NCBI GenBank assembly: GCA_030038275.1
Contig: JASHPG010000119.1
Location: 1-64,000, forward strand
Direction: 5' to 3'
Length of the DNA: 64,000 nucleotides
Source: Candidatus Acidiferrales bacterium
Lineage (GTDB): Bacteria; Acidobacteriota; Terriglobia; Acidiferrales; UBA7541
The position numbers and the translations under genes were made by a program. The first letter of the stretch is position 1. Each line of letters begins with the position of its first letter. Below the pieces are notes generated by a model that ran no database searches, was not told where the DNA came from, and saw nothing but the letters and a program-made list of their open reading frames with translations. Below are positions 1 through 9,928 of the stretch, one piece after another.

Positions 1-183
1 CGCCGGAGGAGCACCCAAGACGGACGCGAACTGCGTCGATACTGCCGCCGTTGGAAAGTCGAACGCCTTTTCGCTTGGTTGCACAACTTCCGCCGCCTGG
101 TCAGCCGTTGGGAATATCACGAGCTCAATTTCCTAGGTATGGTCCAACTCGGCTGCCTTGTCATCCTCTTAAGGAATTTATGA
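1..183 (+). CDS. IS5-family transposase, C-terminal end (partial at window edge)
   Basis: Frame 1 is open from the window edge to a TGA at 181-183 and gives about 60 residues. They contain the IS5-type C-terminal block: an Arg-rich stretch, [18 protein letters not shown], then the hydrophobic end [19 protein letters not shown]. In this family the Glu of KVERLFAW is the last acid of the DDE catalytic triad and the following Arg/Lys positions contact DNA. The start lies outside the window, so whether the element is intact cannot be judged. No terminal inverted repeat was identified downstream. Confidence 0.85.
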   Translation, partial: RRRSTQDGRELRRYCRRWKVERLFAWLHNFRRLVSRWEYHELNFLGMVQLGCLVILLRNL

Positions 184-339
184 GATGGCTTCTAGCACAA
201 TTGGATGTGTGGCGACCACTAGAGACTCAGCGATTGGCGTTCACACGCGCCGATGCTCTGAGGTAAAGCGACTTGCTTTACAAACGGCGCGGAGAATGAC
301 AAGCTGGCGCCACAAAACTCCATGGCCGCAGGAAACGAC

Positions 340-744
340 ATGAAGCTATTCACGCCGCGCGAAGCGGCGCAGGTGCTGGGAATCAGCTATCCGACGCTGA
401 AGCAGTGGATTTACAAGGGCAAGATTCACACCGTAAAGACGGCTGGCGGACACCATCGCGTGCCTGAAAAAGAAGTGGATCAATTTCTCTACCGCGCTTC
501 GGAACAGGGCGAAGTGCGCGAGCGGCGAACGAATTTCCGGCGCATCAGCGGACGGAATCAACTGGTTGGGCGCGTGACGGACATCAAGCTCAGCGGATTA
601 ATGGCTCAAGTGACGCTTTCGATTGGCGGACAGCGGATCACGTCGATTATCACGGCGGATGCGGTGCGGGAGATGCGGCTGAAAGTGGGCGATACGGCAG
701 CGGCGCTGGTGAAATCGACCGAGGTGATGATTGTCAGACCATGA
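340..744 (+). CDS. Helix-turn-helix (excisionase/MerR-type) protein with C-terminal TOBE/Mop domain
   Basis: 134 aa. Residues 1-50 form an excisionase/MerR-like winged helix (FTPREAAQVLGISYPTLKQW, then a GGHHRVP wing). Residues about 70-134 form a single TOBE/Mop domain (NQLVGRVTDIKLSG ... LKVGDTAAALVKSTEVMIV). Mop domains bind molybdate or tungstate, so this may be an oxyanion-responsive regulator; ligand and targets are inferred. An ATG lies 18 bp upstream at 322, but the ATG at 340 has an AGGAAAC Shine-Dalgarno-like sequence and is preferred. The C-terminal domain closely resembles the stand-alone Mop protein at 55876-56082. No molybdate transport genes are nearby. Confidence 0.85.
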   Translation: MKLFTPREAAQVLGISYPTLKQWIYKGKIHTVKTAGGHHRVPEKEVDQFLYRASEQGEVRERRTNFRRISGRNQLVGRVTDIKLSGLMAQVTLSIGGQRITSIITADAVREMRLKVGDTAAALVKSTEVMIVRP

Positions 745-820
745 TCTTCCCTAGCGTTACTCTGTTGGTTGGCTAAATCTCTGTAGCGTTGGGTTTTTGG
801 TAGTTAGCCGGAAGCACCGC

Positions 821-2023
821 TCATGTTTGTGGGTTGCGAGCTGTGCCTTGTCGCGAAGCGCCGTACTTTCGCAGGAGGCGCAGCGGACGAAGCGCGGAGT
901 AGAGCGGCGCCAGCGGGCACGGGAGACGCATCGACTGCCAGTCGTCGGCGGCTGGGGCTGTGGCAAGCCGGGTCGCGTAGCGAATTCCTTCGAGCGTTCC
1001 GAGCGCCATCTGGCGACGATAGGCGAAAGTAGCGCGCGCGCTGAGCGGGACGTGGTTTCGGGCCAGCAGGCACCGCATCATCCGCGAAGCGATGGATCCA
1101 GCTCTCGCATCCGCATGAACCCGCGAGCGAACCTCATCCGGCATCGAAATTTGGAACAAGCGATCCGCTAGCGCGAGGCCAAGATGCAAGATGCGGCGCG
1201 CGCGAACGGCATCAGCGAACGCATACGCGCGATCCCAATCTATCCGCGGATGCGAAGCCGCGAACTGAGCCACGTCCGCGACCCAGATGAAGCGCTGCCA
1301 GAAGTCTTTCGCGCCATGAACGCAAAGGAACACCAGGGTATCTTCGGGGCTGAACGTGCGAACGTCATGCCCGCTCAGGCACACATACGCTAGGCGTGCA
1401 GCGAGTTCGTCAATATCTGGCCTCGATGGAAAGTGGCGGAGCGTATGTTCGGTATGCAGCTCAACCATGAGGCGGCGATCTCGATCGCGATAGTTGTATT
1501 CGCCGGGAATCAGCGACGAAGTTCCGTTGGGTGAAAAAATGGGTGGAAACTCTCTTGAATAGCCTAGCTCCGAGAGAACTCGGTCCGCGGCTGCGATGTC
1601 GCGTTGGCGCAGGACAATATCGACATCCTCGAACTCCCGCAGCGCGACATCTCCATAGGCTTGGACCGCAAGGATGGGCCCTTTATACGGAAACGCCTCG
1701 ACACCCGCCGCAAAAAGCGCATCCAGTACGCGAATCAGCTCGGCGGCCAACACCAAACTGCGAAGCGAGGCCATGCGAACGTGCTCTTTCAAGCGCTTGA
1801 AATGCTCGGGAGACACTACAATCGTACTGATTTGGGAAAGGTGCCGAAGCAATAGCGGCGCAACGCCGTGTTCGGCCGCCGCTGAAATCAGCAAATCCCA
1901 ATCGAGCGGCTGGGCAAGCGCGGCGCGAATTTCGTCCGTCGTCGCCGCATCGAGGCGCGTTCGGGAGCAGCAGACGAGGAACTGCTTTTCGGGACAGGCC
2001 AAATCAATCGTGGGTGTCGCCAT
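821..2023 (-). CDS. Nucleotidyltransferase family protein (NTP_transf_5-like)
   Basis: 400 aa. The N-terminal half carries the pattern of the uncharacterised nucleotidyltransferase family NTP_transf_5: a helical start (WDLLISAAAEHGVAPLLLRH), then ALFAAGVEAFPYKGPILA and the acidic strand FEDVDIVLRQRD, which would hold the metal-binding Asp pair of the polymerase-beta fold. A middle region rich in His and Asp (MVELHTEHTLRHFPSRPDID) also fits. Family members often sit near polysaccharide or peptide-modification genes; none is adjacent here, so the substrate is unknown. ATG at 2023; no strong Shine-Dalgarno sequence. Confidence 0.75.
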   Translation of the reverse strand: MATPTIDLACPEKQFLVCCSRTRLDAATTDEIRAALAQPLDWDLLISAAAEHGVAPLLLRHLSQISTIVVSPEHFKRLKEHVRMASLRSLVLAAELIRVLDALFAAGVEAFPYKGPILAVQAYGDVALREFEDVDIVLRQRDIAAADRVLSELGYSREFPPIFSPNGTSSLIPGEYNYRDRDRRLMVELHTEHTLRHFPSRPDIDELAARLAYVCLSGHDVRTFSPEDTLVFLCVHGAKDFWQRFIWVADVAQFAASHPRIDWDRAYAFADAVRARRILHLGLALADRLFQISMPDEVRSRVHADARAGSIASRMMRCLLARNHVPLSARATFAYRRQMALGTLEGIRYATRLATAPAADDWQSMRLPCPLAPLYSALRPLRLLRKYGASRQGTARNPQT

Positions 2024-2135
2024 CTGGCGTCCAAGACCGGCGAGAGAATATTACGCCATTGGGCAGGAAATCGGACGCAATCCGGTTCGGCAGGACGCGA
2101 GATGCCCAACGTACGGAGCGCCAACTGAGAGCACG

Positions 2136-2450
2136 CTACGCCGCCATTTTTTGGTCCCAGATCCCCTGCATTGCGATCTTTTTGCCGATTCGAAGCAGAC
2201 CTGAACGAAAGCCATTCGGATCGATACCGGCGGAGGAGCACACGGCCTCGAAATCGCTATGATCCTCGAAGAGAAATCTCTGTGCTTCACGGCGGATTCG
2301 CAAACTGCCGTTGCGCCAATCTTCCACGGCCACCATCAAAACCGCAATCCAAAGCTGCCGCTCGGATAGGCAATCGTCGGTCGTACTACCCACGATTCGC
2401 GCTGCTGCGTTCTCCAACATCCTAGCCCCCCTGCCGCGCTTCACTCCCAT
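2136..2450 (-). CDS. Small conserved hypothetical protein
   Basis: About 104 aa if started at the ATG at 2450; another ATG at 2420 has a G-rich upstream stretch, and the frame stays open to 2642. The convincing part is the C-terminal 75 residues (LSERQLWIAVLMVAVEDWRN ... RREAQRFLFEDHSDFEAVCS ... GIDPNGFRSGLLRIGKKI), an amphipathic helical region ending in a basic tail. It looks like a small regulatory or DNA-associated protein, but the family is not recognised and no function is assigned. Confidence 0.5.
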   Translation of the reverse strand: MGVKRGRGARMLENAAARIVGSTTDDCLSERQLWIAVLMVAVEDWRNGSLRIRREAQRFLFEDHSDFEAVCSSAGIDPNGFRSGLLRIGKKIAMQGIWDQKMAA

Positions 2451-2689
2451 TCTTCTTGCGCAGACTCGGCGATCAAAATGCACGTGGCGGGCCAAGGCAC
2501 GGAGGAGAGGCGTCGCCGGTCCCGCAAGTGGATGGACATTTTGTGTGCAAAGGACTTGCGTCTGTTCCGCGCCTAGAAAGGCGCAAATCCATACTGATAC
2601 AGACGAACTGAAGGGTGGTTCGTGCAAGCGCAGATGTTTCAATCGGGAACTTTGAAGATGCGGGTGAAACCAGACGCTTTCGGCGACAG

Positions 2690-5600
2690 CTACCGCTGCA
2701 CGGTTTCCGCGGACAGGATTTCGCGAAGCTTAGAGGCAAGCGAAGCCATGTTGAACGGCTTCTGCAAAAGCACGGCGTCGTCCGCCAAGATTCCGTGGTG
2801 AACGATCGACTGATCGGTGTAGCCAGACATGTAAAGGATCTTTATGCCGGGACGCAAACGTGAGATTCGTTCGGCAAGTTCACGGCCGCTGATTCCCGGC
2901 ATCACCACGTCGGTCATCAAGAGATGAATGGGTCCCGAGTGCATGCCGGAGAGTTCGAGGGCTGTGTGGCCGTCCTCGGCCTCAAGGACGGTATAGCCGC
3001 TCATTTCCAAATACTGGCGAGCCAGCTCACGGACGCCTTTTTCATCTTCTACGAGAAGAATCACTTCGGATCCGCGCGGCAGAGACGAAGATTCTGGGCG
3101 GCGGTCGAAGACTTCGCGTGGAACTTCCTCCGCGATTTTCGGCAAGTAAATCTTGAACGTAGTTCCGCGCCCCGGTTCGCTGTACACCCAAATATACCCG
3201 CCGCTCTGTTTCACGATACCGTACACGGTGGCAAGCCCTAGTCCCGTTCCCTTTCCCTTTTCTTTCGTGGTGTAGAAGGGTTCGAAGATATGGGCCTGAA
3301 TGTTGGCATCCATGCCGCATCCGTTGTCCGTGACCGCCAGCATCACATATTTCCCGGGCGAAAGGACCACCGGCGGCTGGGAGTCGGATTGATCGAGCTC
3401 TACGTTGCCGGTTTCGATGGTCAGCAGGCCGCCGCGCGGCATAGCGTCGCGCGCGTTCACGGCCAGATTCATGATCACCTGCTCGATCTGGCTGCGGTCG
3501 GCTTTCACAAGCCAAAGATCGGGTTCCGTGGACGTTCGCAGCTCGATATCCTCTCCGATTAGGCGGCGCAGGATTCTCTCCATGTCGCTCACGACGCTGT
3601 AAACATTGAGAACTTTGGGCGCAAGCATCTGCTTACGGCTGAAAGCGAGTAATTGCTGAGTGAGCGACGTGGCGCGGCGCGCTGCTACTTGTATTTGCTC
3701 GGCATTGCGCCGCAGAGAGTCAGCCGCGGGCAGGCGGTCCGTCATCAGATCGGCGTAGCCCTGGATCACCATCAGCAGATTGTTGAAATCGTGCGCGATG
3801 CCGCCAGCCAATCGCCCCACAGCTTCCATTTTCTGAGCCTGACGAAACTGCTCTTCGAGGCGCTTGCGGTCCGTTACGTCGAGCGCCATGCAGATCGCGC
3901 CGCGGGCGCCGCCTTCGGCGTCACGAAGCGGTTCGACGTGGCAGGCATACGAACCTTCCTTCCAATCCAGTTGAAACGTGACTGGCTCGCCGCCGACGGC
4001 GCGGCGGTGCGCCGCGATCGGAAGGAAACTGGGATCTTTCGTCTCGAAATATTCCGACAACAACATGCCTACGATCTGATCGCGCTTGAGGCCCAGCCGC
4101 GCGAGCCCCGCGCCGAGCGCGGACGTAAACCGCAAGTCGGTGTCCACCGTCCAGACGACTGCGGGGAGTTGTTCCATCAGCACGCGCAAACGCGCTTCGC
4201 TTTCGCGCAACAGGGCCTCGGCGCGTTTGCGCTCGATGGCGAAGGCTATCTGGCCGCCGACCGACGACAAAAATTCCACGTCGTGCCCGGTATAAGCGTT
4301 CTCGCGATCGTAGCTTTGGACTACCAGCACCCCAATTGTTTCGGTCGGCGTTCGCAGCGGAACGCCAAGCCAGGAGCGCGAGGGAGTGCCCTGCAGATCG
4401 ACTTCACCCTGCGCCACCAACTCTTGCATCCTGTGAGGTGAAATCAGCTGGGCTTCGCCGGTGCGCAAAACGTAAGAGGCACAGCCACGGCCCAGCTCTT
4501 GCGGTTCGGGCTGAGGATCGAACTTGTCGCGGAAAAGCGGAAACGTGAATGTTCCCGCGGCGTCGCGCAACGCCACGAAGCAATTATCCGCGTCCAGCGC
4601 TTTGCTGATGGCGTCATAGACCATGCCGAGTAGATCATCGAGGTTGTCCGTGGCGCCGATGGCATGGATGATTTCCGTGCTTACCTGGCGACGAAGTTCA
4701 GCGACCTTGCGCTCGGTGACGTCTTCGGCCGTGCCGTCGTGGCTGACGATTTTGCCGCTCGTATCGCGCAGAGCGCGCACGTTCATGGAAATCCAGATGA
4801 TGCTGCCGTCCTTGCGCGGCATCTGGCACTCGAAACCGTTTAGTTCGCCTTTTTCCTCAAGTTGGCGTTTCACCTCGTCTCGAATGGAGGGGTCCACGTA
4901 AAGTTGCTGTCCGATGTCGTAGATTTCCGCAATCATTTCCGCGGGAGAGGAATACCCCGCAATGCGGGCCATCGCGGGATTGACGGTCAAAAACTTTCCT
5001 TGAGGAGTCGATTCGAAAAATCCTTCGATGGCATTCTCGAATATTCGTTTGTACCGCTCTTCGGCAATCTGTTGGGCGCTGGCGGCGCGGCTTCGTTCCG
5101 TTATGTCCTCGTAGATGCCAAAAAAGCCTTGTGGTTCGCCGTTCACTACAAGCGGTACTCCGGTGATGCGAACGTCGATAATGGAACCGTCGCGGCGGCG
5201 GCGTTTGGCGGCAAGGCAGATGCTTCCGTCGCGCGCGATGTCTTGCACCAACATTACCGTCTCCGCTTCATGCCCGGGAACAGCCACTAACGATTCAAGC
5301 GTTCGGCCGCGGATATCGCCAAGCTCGTATCCGAAAAGATGTTCGAAGGCCGGATTGCACATTTGTACGCGGCGCCCTAAGTCAATAGCGACAATTGCGG
5401 AAGGATTATTTTCGGTAAGAGCGCGCAGAAAAGCGGTGCGTTCTGAAATCTGGCGTTCCGCGACGGCATGCGCGGTCATATCCTGAATCACCGCCAGGAC
5501 GGCGTCTTTACCTCTAAAGAGGATTCTCTGGGTGGTTACCTCGACCTCGAATACCTCGCCATTTTTGCGGCGATGTCGCCAGCAACCTTCGCGGGCAACC

Positions 5601-5956
5601 TGTTTTGGCCGCTGTTTTGCTTCTGAAGACACTTTGACTAGTCGTGGGACGTCCTCTTGCGGACGAATATCGGTGATGCGCATCCGAAGAAGCTCATCGC
5701 GCGTGTAACCGTACGTTTTGACCGCCGCGTCGTTCACTTCCAGGAATGCAAATGTTCGGGCGTCGAACACGTACATCGGATAAGGATTGCTGGAAAAAAG
5801 GAGTTCAAAGTTGGCGCCGGAGATGGGGAAAATAGCCGCACGCTGCCCGGCTCCCTGTAGCGGTTCCGGAGCCAGCGGCGCCTTCCGGCCAGCGATATTA
5901 GCTGTGCGAGACGCGGGCTTCCTCTTGCGGCCGCCCGCACGAAGTCGTATCGGCAT
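2690..5956 (-). CDS. Multi-PAS/GAF hybrid sensor histidine kinase with C-terminal receiver
   Basis: 1088 aa and apparently soluble, with no membrane segment. Domain order, with approximate residues: PAS 48-165, PAS 170-290, PAS 297-415, GAF 420-580, PAS 585-710, HisKA with GGIAHDFNNLLMVIQGYADL near 730, HATPase with the GKGTGLGLATVYGIVK lid region, and a receiver from about 960 (VEDEKGVREL, phospho-acceptor in LLMTDVVMPG). The HDFNN version of the H box belongs to the kinase class that often carries a C-terminal receiver. The protein would integrate several small-molecule or redox inputs and relay phosphate from His to its own Asp. No output regulator is adjacent, so the partner is unknown. 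Confidence 0.93.
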   Translation of the reverse strand: MPIRLRAGGRKRKPASRTANIAGRKAPLAPEPLQGAGQRAAIFPISGANFELLFSSNPYPMYVFDARTFAFLEVNDAAVKTYGYTRDELLRMRITDIRPQEDVPRLVKVSSEAKQRPKQVAREGCWRHRRKNGEVFEVEVTTQRILFRGKDAVLAVIQDMTAHAVAERQISERTAFLRALTENNPSAIVAIDLGRRVQMCNPAFEHLFGYELGDIRGRTLESLVAVPGHEAETVMLVQDIARDGSICLAAKRRRRDGSIIDVRITGVPLVVNGEPQGFFGIYEDITERSRAASAQQIAEERYKRIFENAIEGFFESTPQGKFLTVNPAMARIAGYSSPAEMIAEIYDIGQQLYVDPSIRDEVKRQLEEKGELNGFECQMPRKDGSIIWISMNVRALRDTSGKIVSHDGTAEDVTERKVAELRRQVSTEIIHAIGATDNLDDLLGMVYDAISKALDADNCFVALRDAAGTFTFPLFRDKFDPQPEPQELGRGCASYVLRTGEAQLISPHRMQELVAQGEVDLQGTPSRSWLGVPLRTPTETIGVLVVQSYDRENAYTGHDVEFLSSVGGQIAFAIERKRAEALLRESEARLRVLMEQLPAVVWTVDTDLRFTSALGAGLARLGLKRDQIVGMLLSEYFETKDPSFLPIAAHRRAVGGEPVTFQLDWKEGSYACHVEPLRDAEGGARGAICMALDVTDRKRLEEQFRQAQKMEAVGRLAGGIAHDFNNLLMVIQGYADLMTDRLPAADSLRRNAEQIQVAARRATSLTQQLLAFSRKQMLAPKVLNVYSVVSDMERILRRLIGEDIELRTSTEPDLWLVKADRSQIEQVIMNLAVNARDAMPRGGLLTIETGNVELDQSDSQPPVVLSPGKYVMLAVTDNGCGMDANIQAHIFEPFYTTKEKGKGTGLGLATVYGIVKQSGGYIWVYSEPGRGTTFKIYLPKIAEEVPREVFDRRPESSSLPRGSEVILLVEDEKGVRELARQYLEMSGYTVLEAEDGHTALELSGMHSGPIHLLMTDVVMPGISGRELAERISRLRPGIKILYMSGYTDQSIVHHGILADDAVLLQKPFNMASLASKLREILSAETVQR

Positions 5957-6135
5957 CAGTCCAAACGCAAATAGGATAAGAGCTTAGGGCCGGAAAAAGA
6001 GCCCGCCCCACGACAGCCCTTTATACAAGCGCGCTCGTTGACGTCACAATGGTACGTCCGTACCAGTTTTCCGGTCATTTTCAAGAAAATACGTGCGCAT
6101 CAGAAGGCTTGCGCCTCGAATGCGGTAAGATAGAA

Positions 6136-8436
6136 ATGGAAAGCGCCGGCAAAGCTTTCCCGCGAAAAATGAACAGGGCCGAAAAGGCGGGCGACGTAAC
6201 TATAACGCGCGACATCTTCGACGCTGAATTGGAAGCGATCGCGCAGGCAAGCCACGGCGATCCTTTTCACATTCTTGGTCCTCATTGGATTGAACGGAGC
6301 GGCATCGCCCTCATAGTCGTGCGCGGTTTCCGCCGGGGAGCTACCCGAGCCGAGATCATTTGGAAATCAGGCGGAGCCACGTCTCCAGCCGATCGAATCC
6401 ACGACGACGGCGTTTTCGAGGCGCTTCTATCGCCAGAAACCACCGGCTTGCGGCAGAACGAGCCAATACTGCCGGATTCTTACCGGTGGCGTTTTCATTT
6501 TCCTGATGGGAGCGAAGCAGAATGCCTCGATCCATACGCGTTTCCACCCGTGCTTACCGATTACGATCTGTATTTATCCGGCGAAGGCACCGACCTGCAG
6601 AAGTACGAAAAACTGGGCGCCCATTTGCGCGAGTTGGCCGGCGTGAAGGGCGTACACTTCGCCGTTTGGGCGCCGAACGCCTCGCGCGTCAGCGTGATCG
6701 GCGACTTCAATTCATGGGACGGCAGCACGCATCCGATGCGCGGCCGCAGCGAAAGCGGCATTTGGGAGCTCTTCATACCGGAGTTGAAGGAGGGCACCCT
6801 TTATAAATTCGAGATTCTCTCGCGCTTTGGACACCATCTGGCGCAGAAAGCCGATCCATACGGTTTCGCCGCGGAGATGCGCCCGAAGAGCGCGTCGGTC
6901 GTCTGGGATTTGCACAAATACCAGTGGAATGATTCCACTTGGCTTTCAGCGCGCGCCGCGCGGGATTGGCTGCACTCACCGCTCACGATTTATGAAGTTC
7001 ATGCGGGCTCGTGGCGGCGAAAAGCGGACGAAGGCTATCGCTGGCTCACCTATCGTGAGCTGGCCGACGAGTTGATCCCTTACGTCAAGAAAATGGGCTT
7101 CACGCATATCGAGCTGATGCCCATCATGGAGCATCCGCTTGACGCTTCCTGGGGCTATCAGACGCTCGGCTACTTCGCGGTGACGAGCCGCTTCGGCACG
7201 CCCGACGATTTCAAGTATTTCGTCGATCGCTGTCACCAGAAGGGGCTCGGGGTGTTGCTCGACTGGACGCCCGCGCACTTCCCTCGCGATGGCCACGGCC
7301 TCGCATTTTTTGACGGCACGCATTTGTACGAGCACGAAGATCCACGCCTCGGCGCGCATCCTGACTGGGGCACCTTGGTTTTCAATTACGGGCGCAACGA
7401 GGTCCGCAATTTTTTGATGGCCAACGCCCTTTTTTGGCTTGCCGAGTATCACGTGGACGGACTGCGGGTGGACGCGGTCGCGTCCATGCTCTATCTGGAC
7501 TACTCGCGCCAGCCGGGGCAGTGGATTCCCAATGTTTACGGTGGCCGCGAAAATCTCGAGGCGATCAGCTTCATCAAGCGCATGAACGAAGTGCTGCACG
7601 AGCAGCATCCGGGCGCGCTAACCATCGCGGAGGAGTCCACGTCGTGGCCTGCGGTATCGCGGCCGACCTACGTTGGCGGGCTCGGTTTCGATCTGAAGTG
7701 GAATATGGGCTGGATGAACGACACGCTGCGCTATTTCTCGCACGATCCTATCCACCGGCAGTACCACCACAGCGAGCTGACGTTCTCGATGCTCTACGCT
7801 TTCCACGAGAATTTCGTGCTGCCGCTTTCGCACGATGAAGTGGTTCACGGGAAGCGCGCGCTGCTTGAAAAAATGCCGGGCGACGACTGGCAGAAGTTCG
7901 CGAACCTGCGGCTCCTCTTCGGATATATGTACGCGCATCCGGGCAAAAAGCTGCTGTTCATGGGAAGCGAATTGGCGCAGCGCAATGAATTCTGGCACGA
8001 AGCTTCCGTCGAATGGACGCTCGAAAACTCGCCGTGGCACCACGGAATCCAGCGGCTCGTGGCGTATCTAAATCAACTGCACACGCAGGAACCCGCACTG
8101 CATCAGGTCGATTTCGAGTGGTCCGGTTTCGAGTGGATTGAAGTGAACGACGCGCCGGCGAGCGTTCTGGCGTTTCTGCGGCGCGGCAAAGCGTCCGAGG
8201 ATTTCGTAATTGCCGTCTGTAACTTCACGCCGGTGGTTCGCGAATACCGCATCGGCGTGCCGCGCGCAGGCTACTATCGCGAGATTCTCAACACGGATTC
8301 CAGCTTCTATGGTGGAACGGACGCGGGCAACGCTGGAGGCGTGATGGCCGAGCCGGTCCCGTGGAGCGAACGCCCGTACTCGATTAAATTGAAGTTACCT
8401 CCGCTGGCTGTTCTCTACTTCAAACCGCGGCGCTGA
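6136..8436 (+). CDS. glgB: 1,4-alpha-glucan branching enzyme
   Basis: 766 aa from the ATG at 6136. In-frame ATGs at 6049 and 6169 are alternatives and none has a clear ribosome binding site. Layout: N-terminal GlgB N domain ([11 protein letters not shown]), CBM48 ([20 protein letters not shown]), GH13 barrel and C-terminal beta domain. Catalytic features visible: [16 protein letters not shown] (nucleophile Asp), IAEEST (acid/base Glu) and [10 protein letters not shown]. The enzyme transfers alpha-1,4 chains to make alpha-1,6 branches in glycogen. Other glycogen genes are not in the window. A hairpin follows at 8477-8498. Confidence 0.97.
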   Translation: MESAGKAFPRKMNRAEKAGDVTITRDIFDAELEAIAQASHGDPFHILGPHWIERSGIALIVVRGFRRGATRAEIIWKSGGATSPADRIHDDGVFEALLSPETTGLRQNEPILPDSYRWRFHFPDGSEAECLDPYAFPPVLTDYDLYLSGEGTDLQKYEKLGAHLRELAGVKGVHFAVWAPNASRVSVIGDFNSWDGSTHPMRGRSESGIWELFIPELKEGTLYKFEILSRFGHHLAQKADPYGFAAEMRPKSASVVWDLHKYQWNDSTWLSARAARDWLHSPLTIYEVHAGSWRRKADEGYRWLTYRELADELIPYVKKMGFTHIELMPIMEHPLDASWGYQTLGYFAVTSRFGTPDDFKYFVDRCHQKGLGVLLDWTPAHFPRDGHGLAFFDGTHLYEHEDPRLGAHPDWGTLVFNYGRNEVRNFLMANALFWLAEYHVDGLRVDAVASMLYLDYSRQPGQWIPNVYGGRENLEAISFIKRMNEVLHEQHPGALTIAEESTSWPAVSRPTYVGGLGFDLKWNMGWMNDTLRYFSHDPIHRQYHHSELTFSMLYAFHENFVLPLSHDEVVHGKRALLEKMPGDDWQKFANLRLLFGYMYAHPGKKLLFMGSELAQRNEFWHEASVEWTLENSPWHHGIQRLVAYLNQLHTQEPALHQVDFEWSGFEWIEVNDAPASVLAFLRRGKASEDFVIAVCNFTPVVREYRIGVPRAGYYREILNTDSSFYGGTDAGNAGGVMAEPVPWSERPYSIKLKLPPLAVLYFKPRR

Positions 8437-8476
8437 TTGCGGCTTCCTTCGTTTTCCACTCAAGCGCAAAAGAAAA

Positions 8477-8498
8477 CGGGCGCCCCCATGGTCGCCCG
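8477..8498 (-). terminator. Probable intrinsic terminator between convergent glgB and LLM oxidoreductase genes
   Basis: Arms CGGGCG (8477-8482) and CGCCCG (8493-8498) flank a 10-nt loop. On the minus strand the stem is followed by TTTTCTTTT, which fits termination of the flavin oxidoreductase transcript ending at 8526. On the plus strand the downstream run is weaker. Confidence 0.6.
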
Positions 8499-8525
8499 CT
8501 TGAAGAACATCTCTATTGAAGCGCT

Positions 8526-9632
8526 TTATGCCGCGGTAAGAGCGAGCTCTTTTGGTTCCTCCAGCGAAGCCGCGGGCCAGCTTTTCAGCTCCGGCATGCA
8601 GTGCTTCACGAAGCACCTCACGTTGCGCTCGGCCTCTTCGTACGGCATTCCACCGAAATGGAAGTTCGGCATCACGCCTTGCATATCGATCAGATCCTTC
8701 ATCGCCGCAAATTTTTCGAGCACCTGCTGCGGAGTGCCCCAGGGCATGAGCCCGATGTAGTCCTCGACGGCCTGATCCGCCCCGATCCGGTTCATGGCCT
8801 TGCTCATTTCGGCGTAACGTTCGTAGCCCTTCGTGCTTTCGAAGTGCTTGCCGAGAATTTCGTAATGATCGAGCGCCGCCCGGTAATTCGCCGAGAGATA
8901 CATGCGCGCCAATTCTTCGGCGCGGTCAGCGTTTTCGTCCACGAAGCAAAATCCGGAGCAGAAAGGCTTCGGCGGCTCAGTGCCGCGATGGTGCTCCTGC
9001 CAATTTTTGTGATACAGCTCGAAGTCCGCGGTCACTTGCTTCCACGGTTTCTGCAAAATCACCAGCATGCCAAGCCCGAGGCGCGCGACCACGGGAACGG
9101 AATCTGCTGATGCCGCTGCGGCGAACGAGCGTCCTTTGAATGATTTGAATGGCCGTGGACGGATTTCGCGCCGTGGCTGGTTCAGCGTAGCGCCGCCTTC
9201 CATGAATCCCGTCTCCAGCGCATTCAAAATCAGCTCGGTGTGTTCGTCAAAGCGCCGGCGGGCCTCGTTTTGGTCGATGCGCAGTCCCTCGAATTCGCGG
9301 CGGGCCAGTCCGCGGCCGACTCCCAAAATGTAGCGTCCGCCGGAATAGTGATCGAGCAGCACGATCTGTTCGGCGAGCCGCATCGGGTCGTGCCACGGCA
9401 CGACGATGACCATCGAGCCGAGCTTCACGCGCTTGGTGCGCCCGGCGATATATGACAGGAGCTGGAGCACGTCCGGACTTATGGAATAATTATCGAAGTG
9501 ATGCTCGGTAGCCCAAACAGAGTCAAAACCCAATTCTTCGGCCCTGACGCACAGGCCAACTTCGTGCTTCATGAAAAGGTCGTCTGGATAATCGCTGAGA
9601 TGCTGGAAACCGGTTCCATATCCTACGTGCAT
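8526..9632 (-). CDS. LLM-class (luciferase-like) flavin-dependent oxidoreductase
   Basis: 368 aa. The start at 9632 is set by a strong AGGAGG eight bases upstream; an in-frame codon at 9668 lacks one. The bacterial luciferase-like barrel is clear: LCVRAEELGFDSVWATEHHF, LGSMVIVVPWHDPMRLAEQI, LDHYSGGRYILGVGRGL. Members use reduced FMN or F420 to oxidise varied organics. The substrate cannot be read from the sequence, and no flavin reductase is adjacent. Transcription probably ends at the hairpin at 8477-8498. Confidence 0.9.
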   Translation of the reverse strand: MHVGYGTGFQHLSDYPDDLFMKHEVGLCVRAEELGFDSVWATEHHFDNYSISPDVLQLLSYIAGRTKRVKLGSMVIVVPWHDPMRLAEQIVLLDHYSGGRYILGVGRGLARREFEGLRIDQNEARRRFDEHTELILNALETGFMEGGATLNQPRREIRPRPFKSFKGRSFAAAASADSVPVVARLGLGMLVILQKPWKQVTADFELYHKNWQEHHRGTEPPKPFCSGFCFVDENADRAEELARMYLSANYRAALDHYEILGKHFESTKGYERYAEMSKAMNRIGADQAVEDYIGLMPWGTPQQVLEKFAAMKDLIDMQGVMPNFHFGGMPYEEAERNVRCFVKHCMPELKSWPAASLEEPKELALTAA

Positions 9633-9757
9633 GGAGCCACCTCCTGTTTGAGTCCACCCCCAGGGCAATCCACCAAATCCGCCGCGGGCTTACTGTGTCG
9701 CGCACTATATCAAATTGAACCTCCATGCAGCCACTGTAGTCAATCGCTTCGTACGAG

Positions 9758-9779
9758 GGTCAGTTTGGGTTTTCTTGAG
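9758..9779. repeat. Possible decayed fragment of the GTGGGYCAGTTTGAATTTT repeat
   Basis: GGGTCAGTTTGGGTTTTCTTGA in pattern, with two changes from the arm-plus-loop start of the hairpin repeats at 19166 and 62351. No matching right arm is found. It lies between divergent genes. Confidence 0.35.
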
Positions 9780-9928
9780 TGTCGCCGGTAGTTAAAACTC
9801 GCGAACGGATCGACTGGCAAATTGCCCAGTTCCCTTGGAAATTCCTTTAAGAGCGACCTGGGAATCGGACGGCGGCGATGTACAATCCCGGTGCTTTGCG
9901 TCTAAAATCCGGAGACTGTTAATCGAAA

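Noticed and set aside
797..1171. Plus-strand open frames within 797-1800
   Set aside because: They are antisense to the nucleotidyltransferase-like gene and carry no family pattern.
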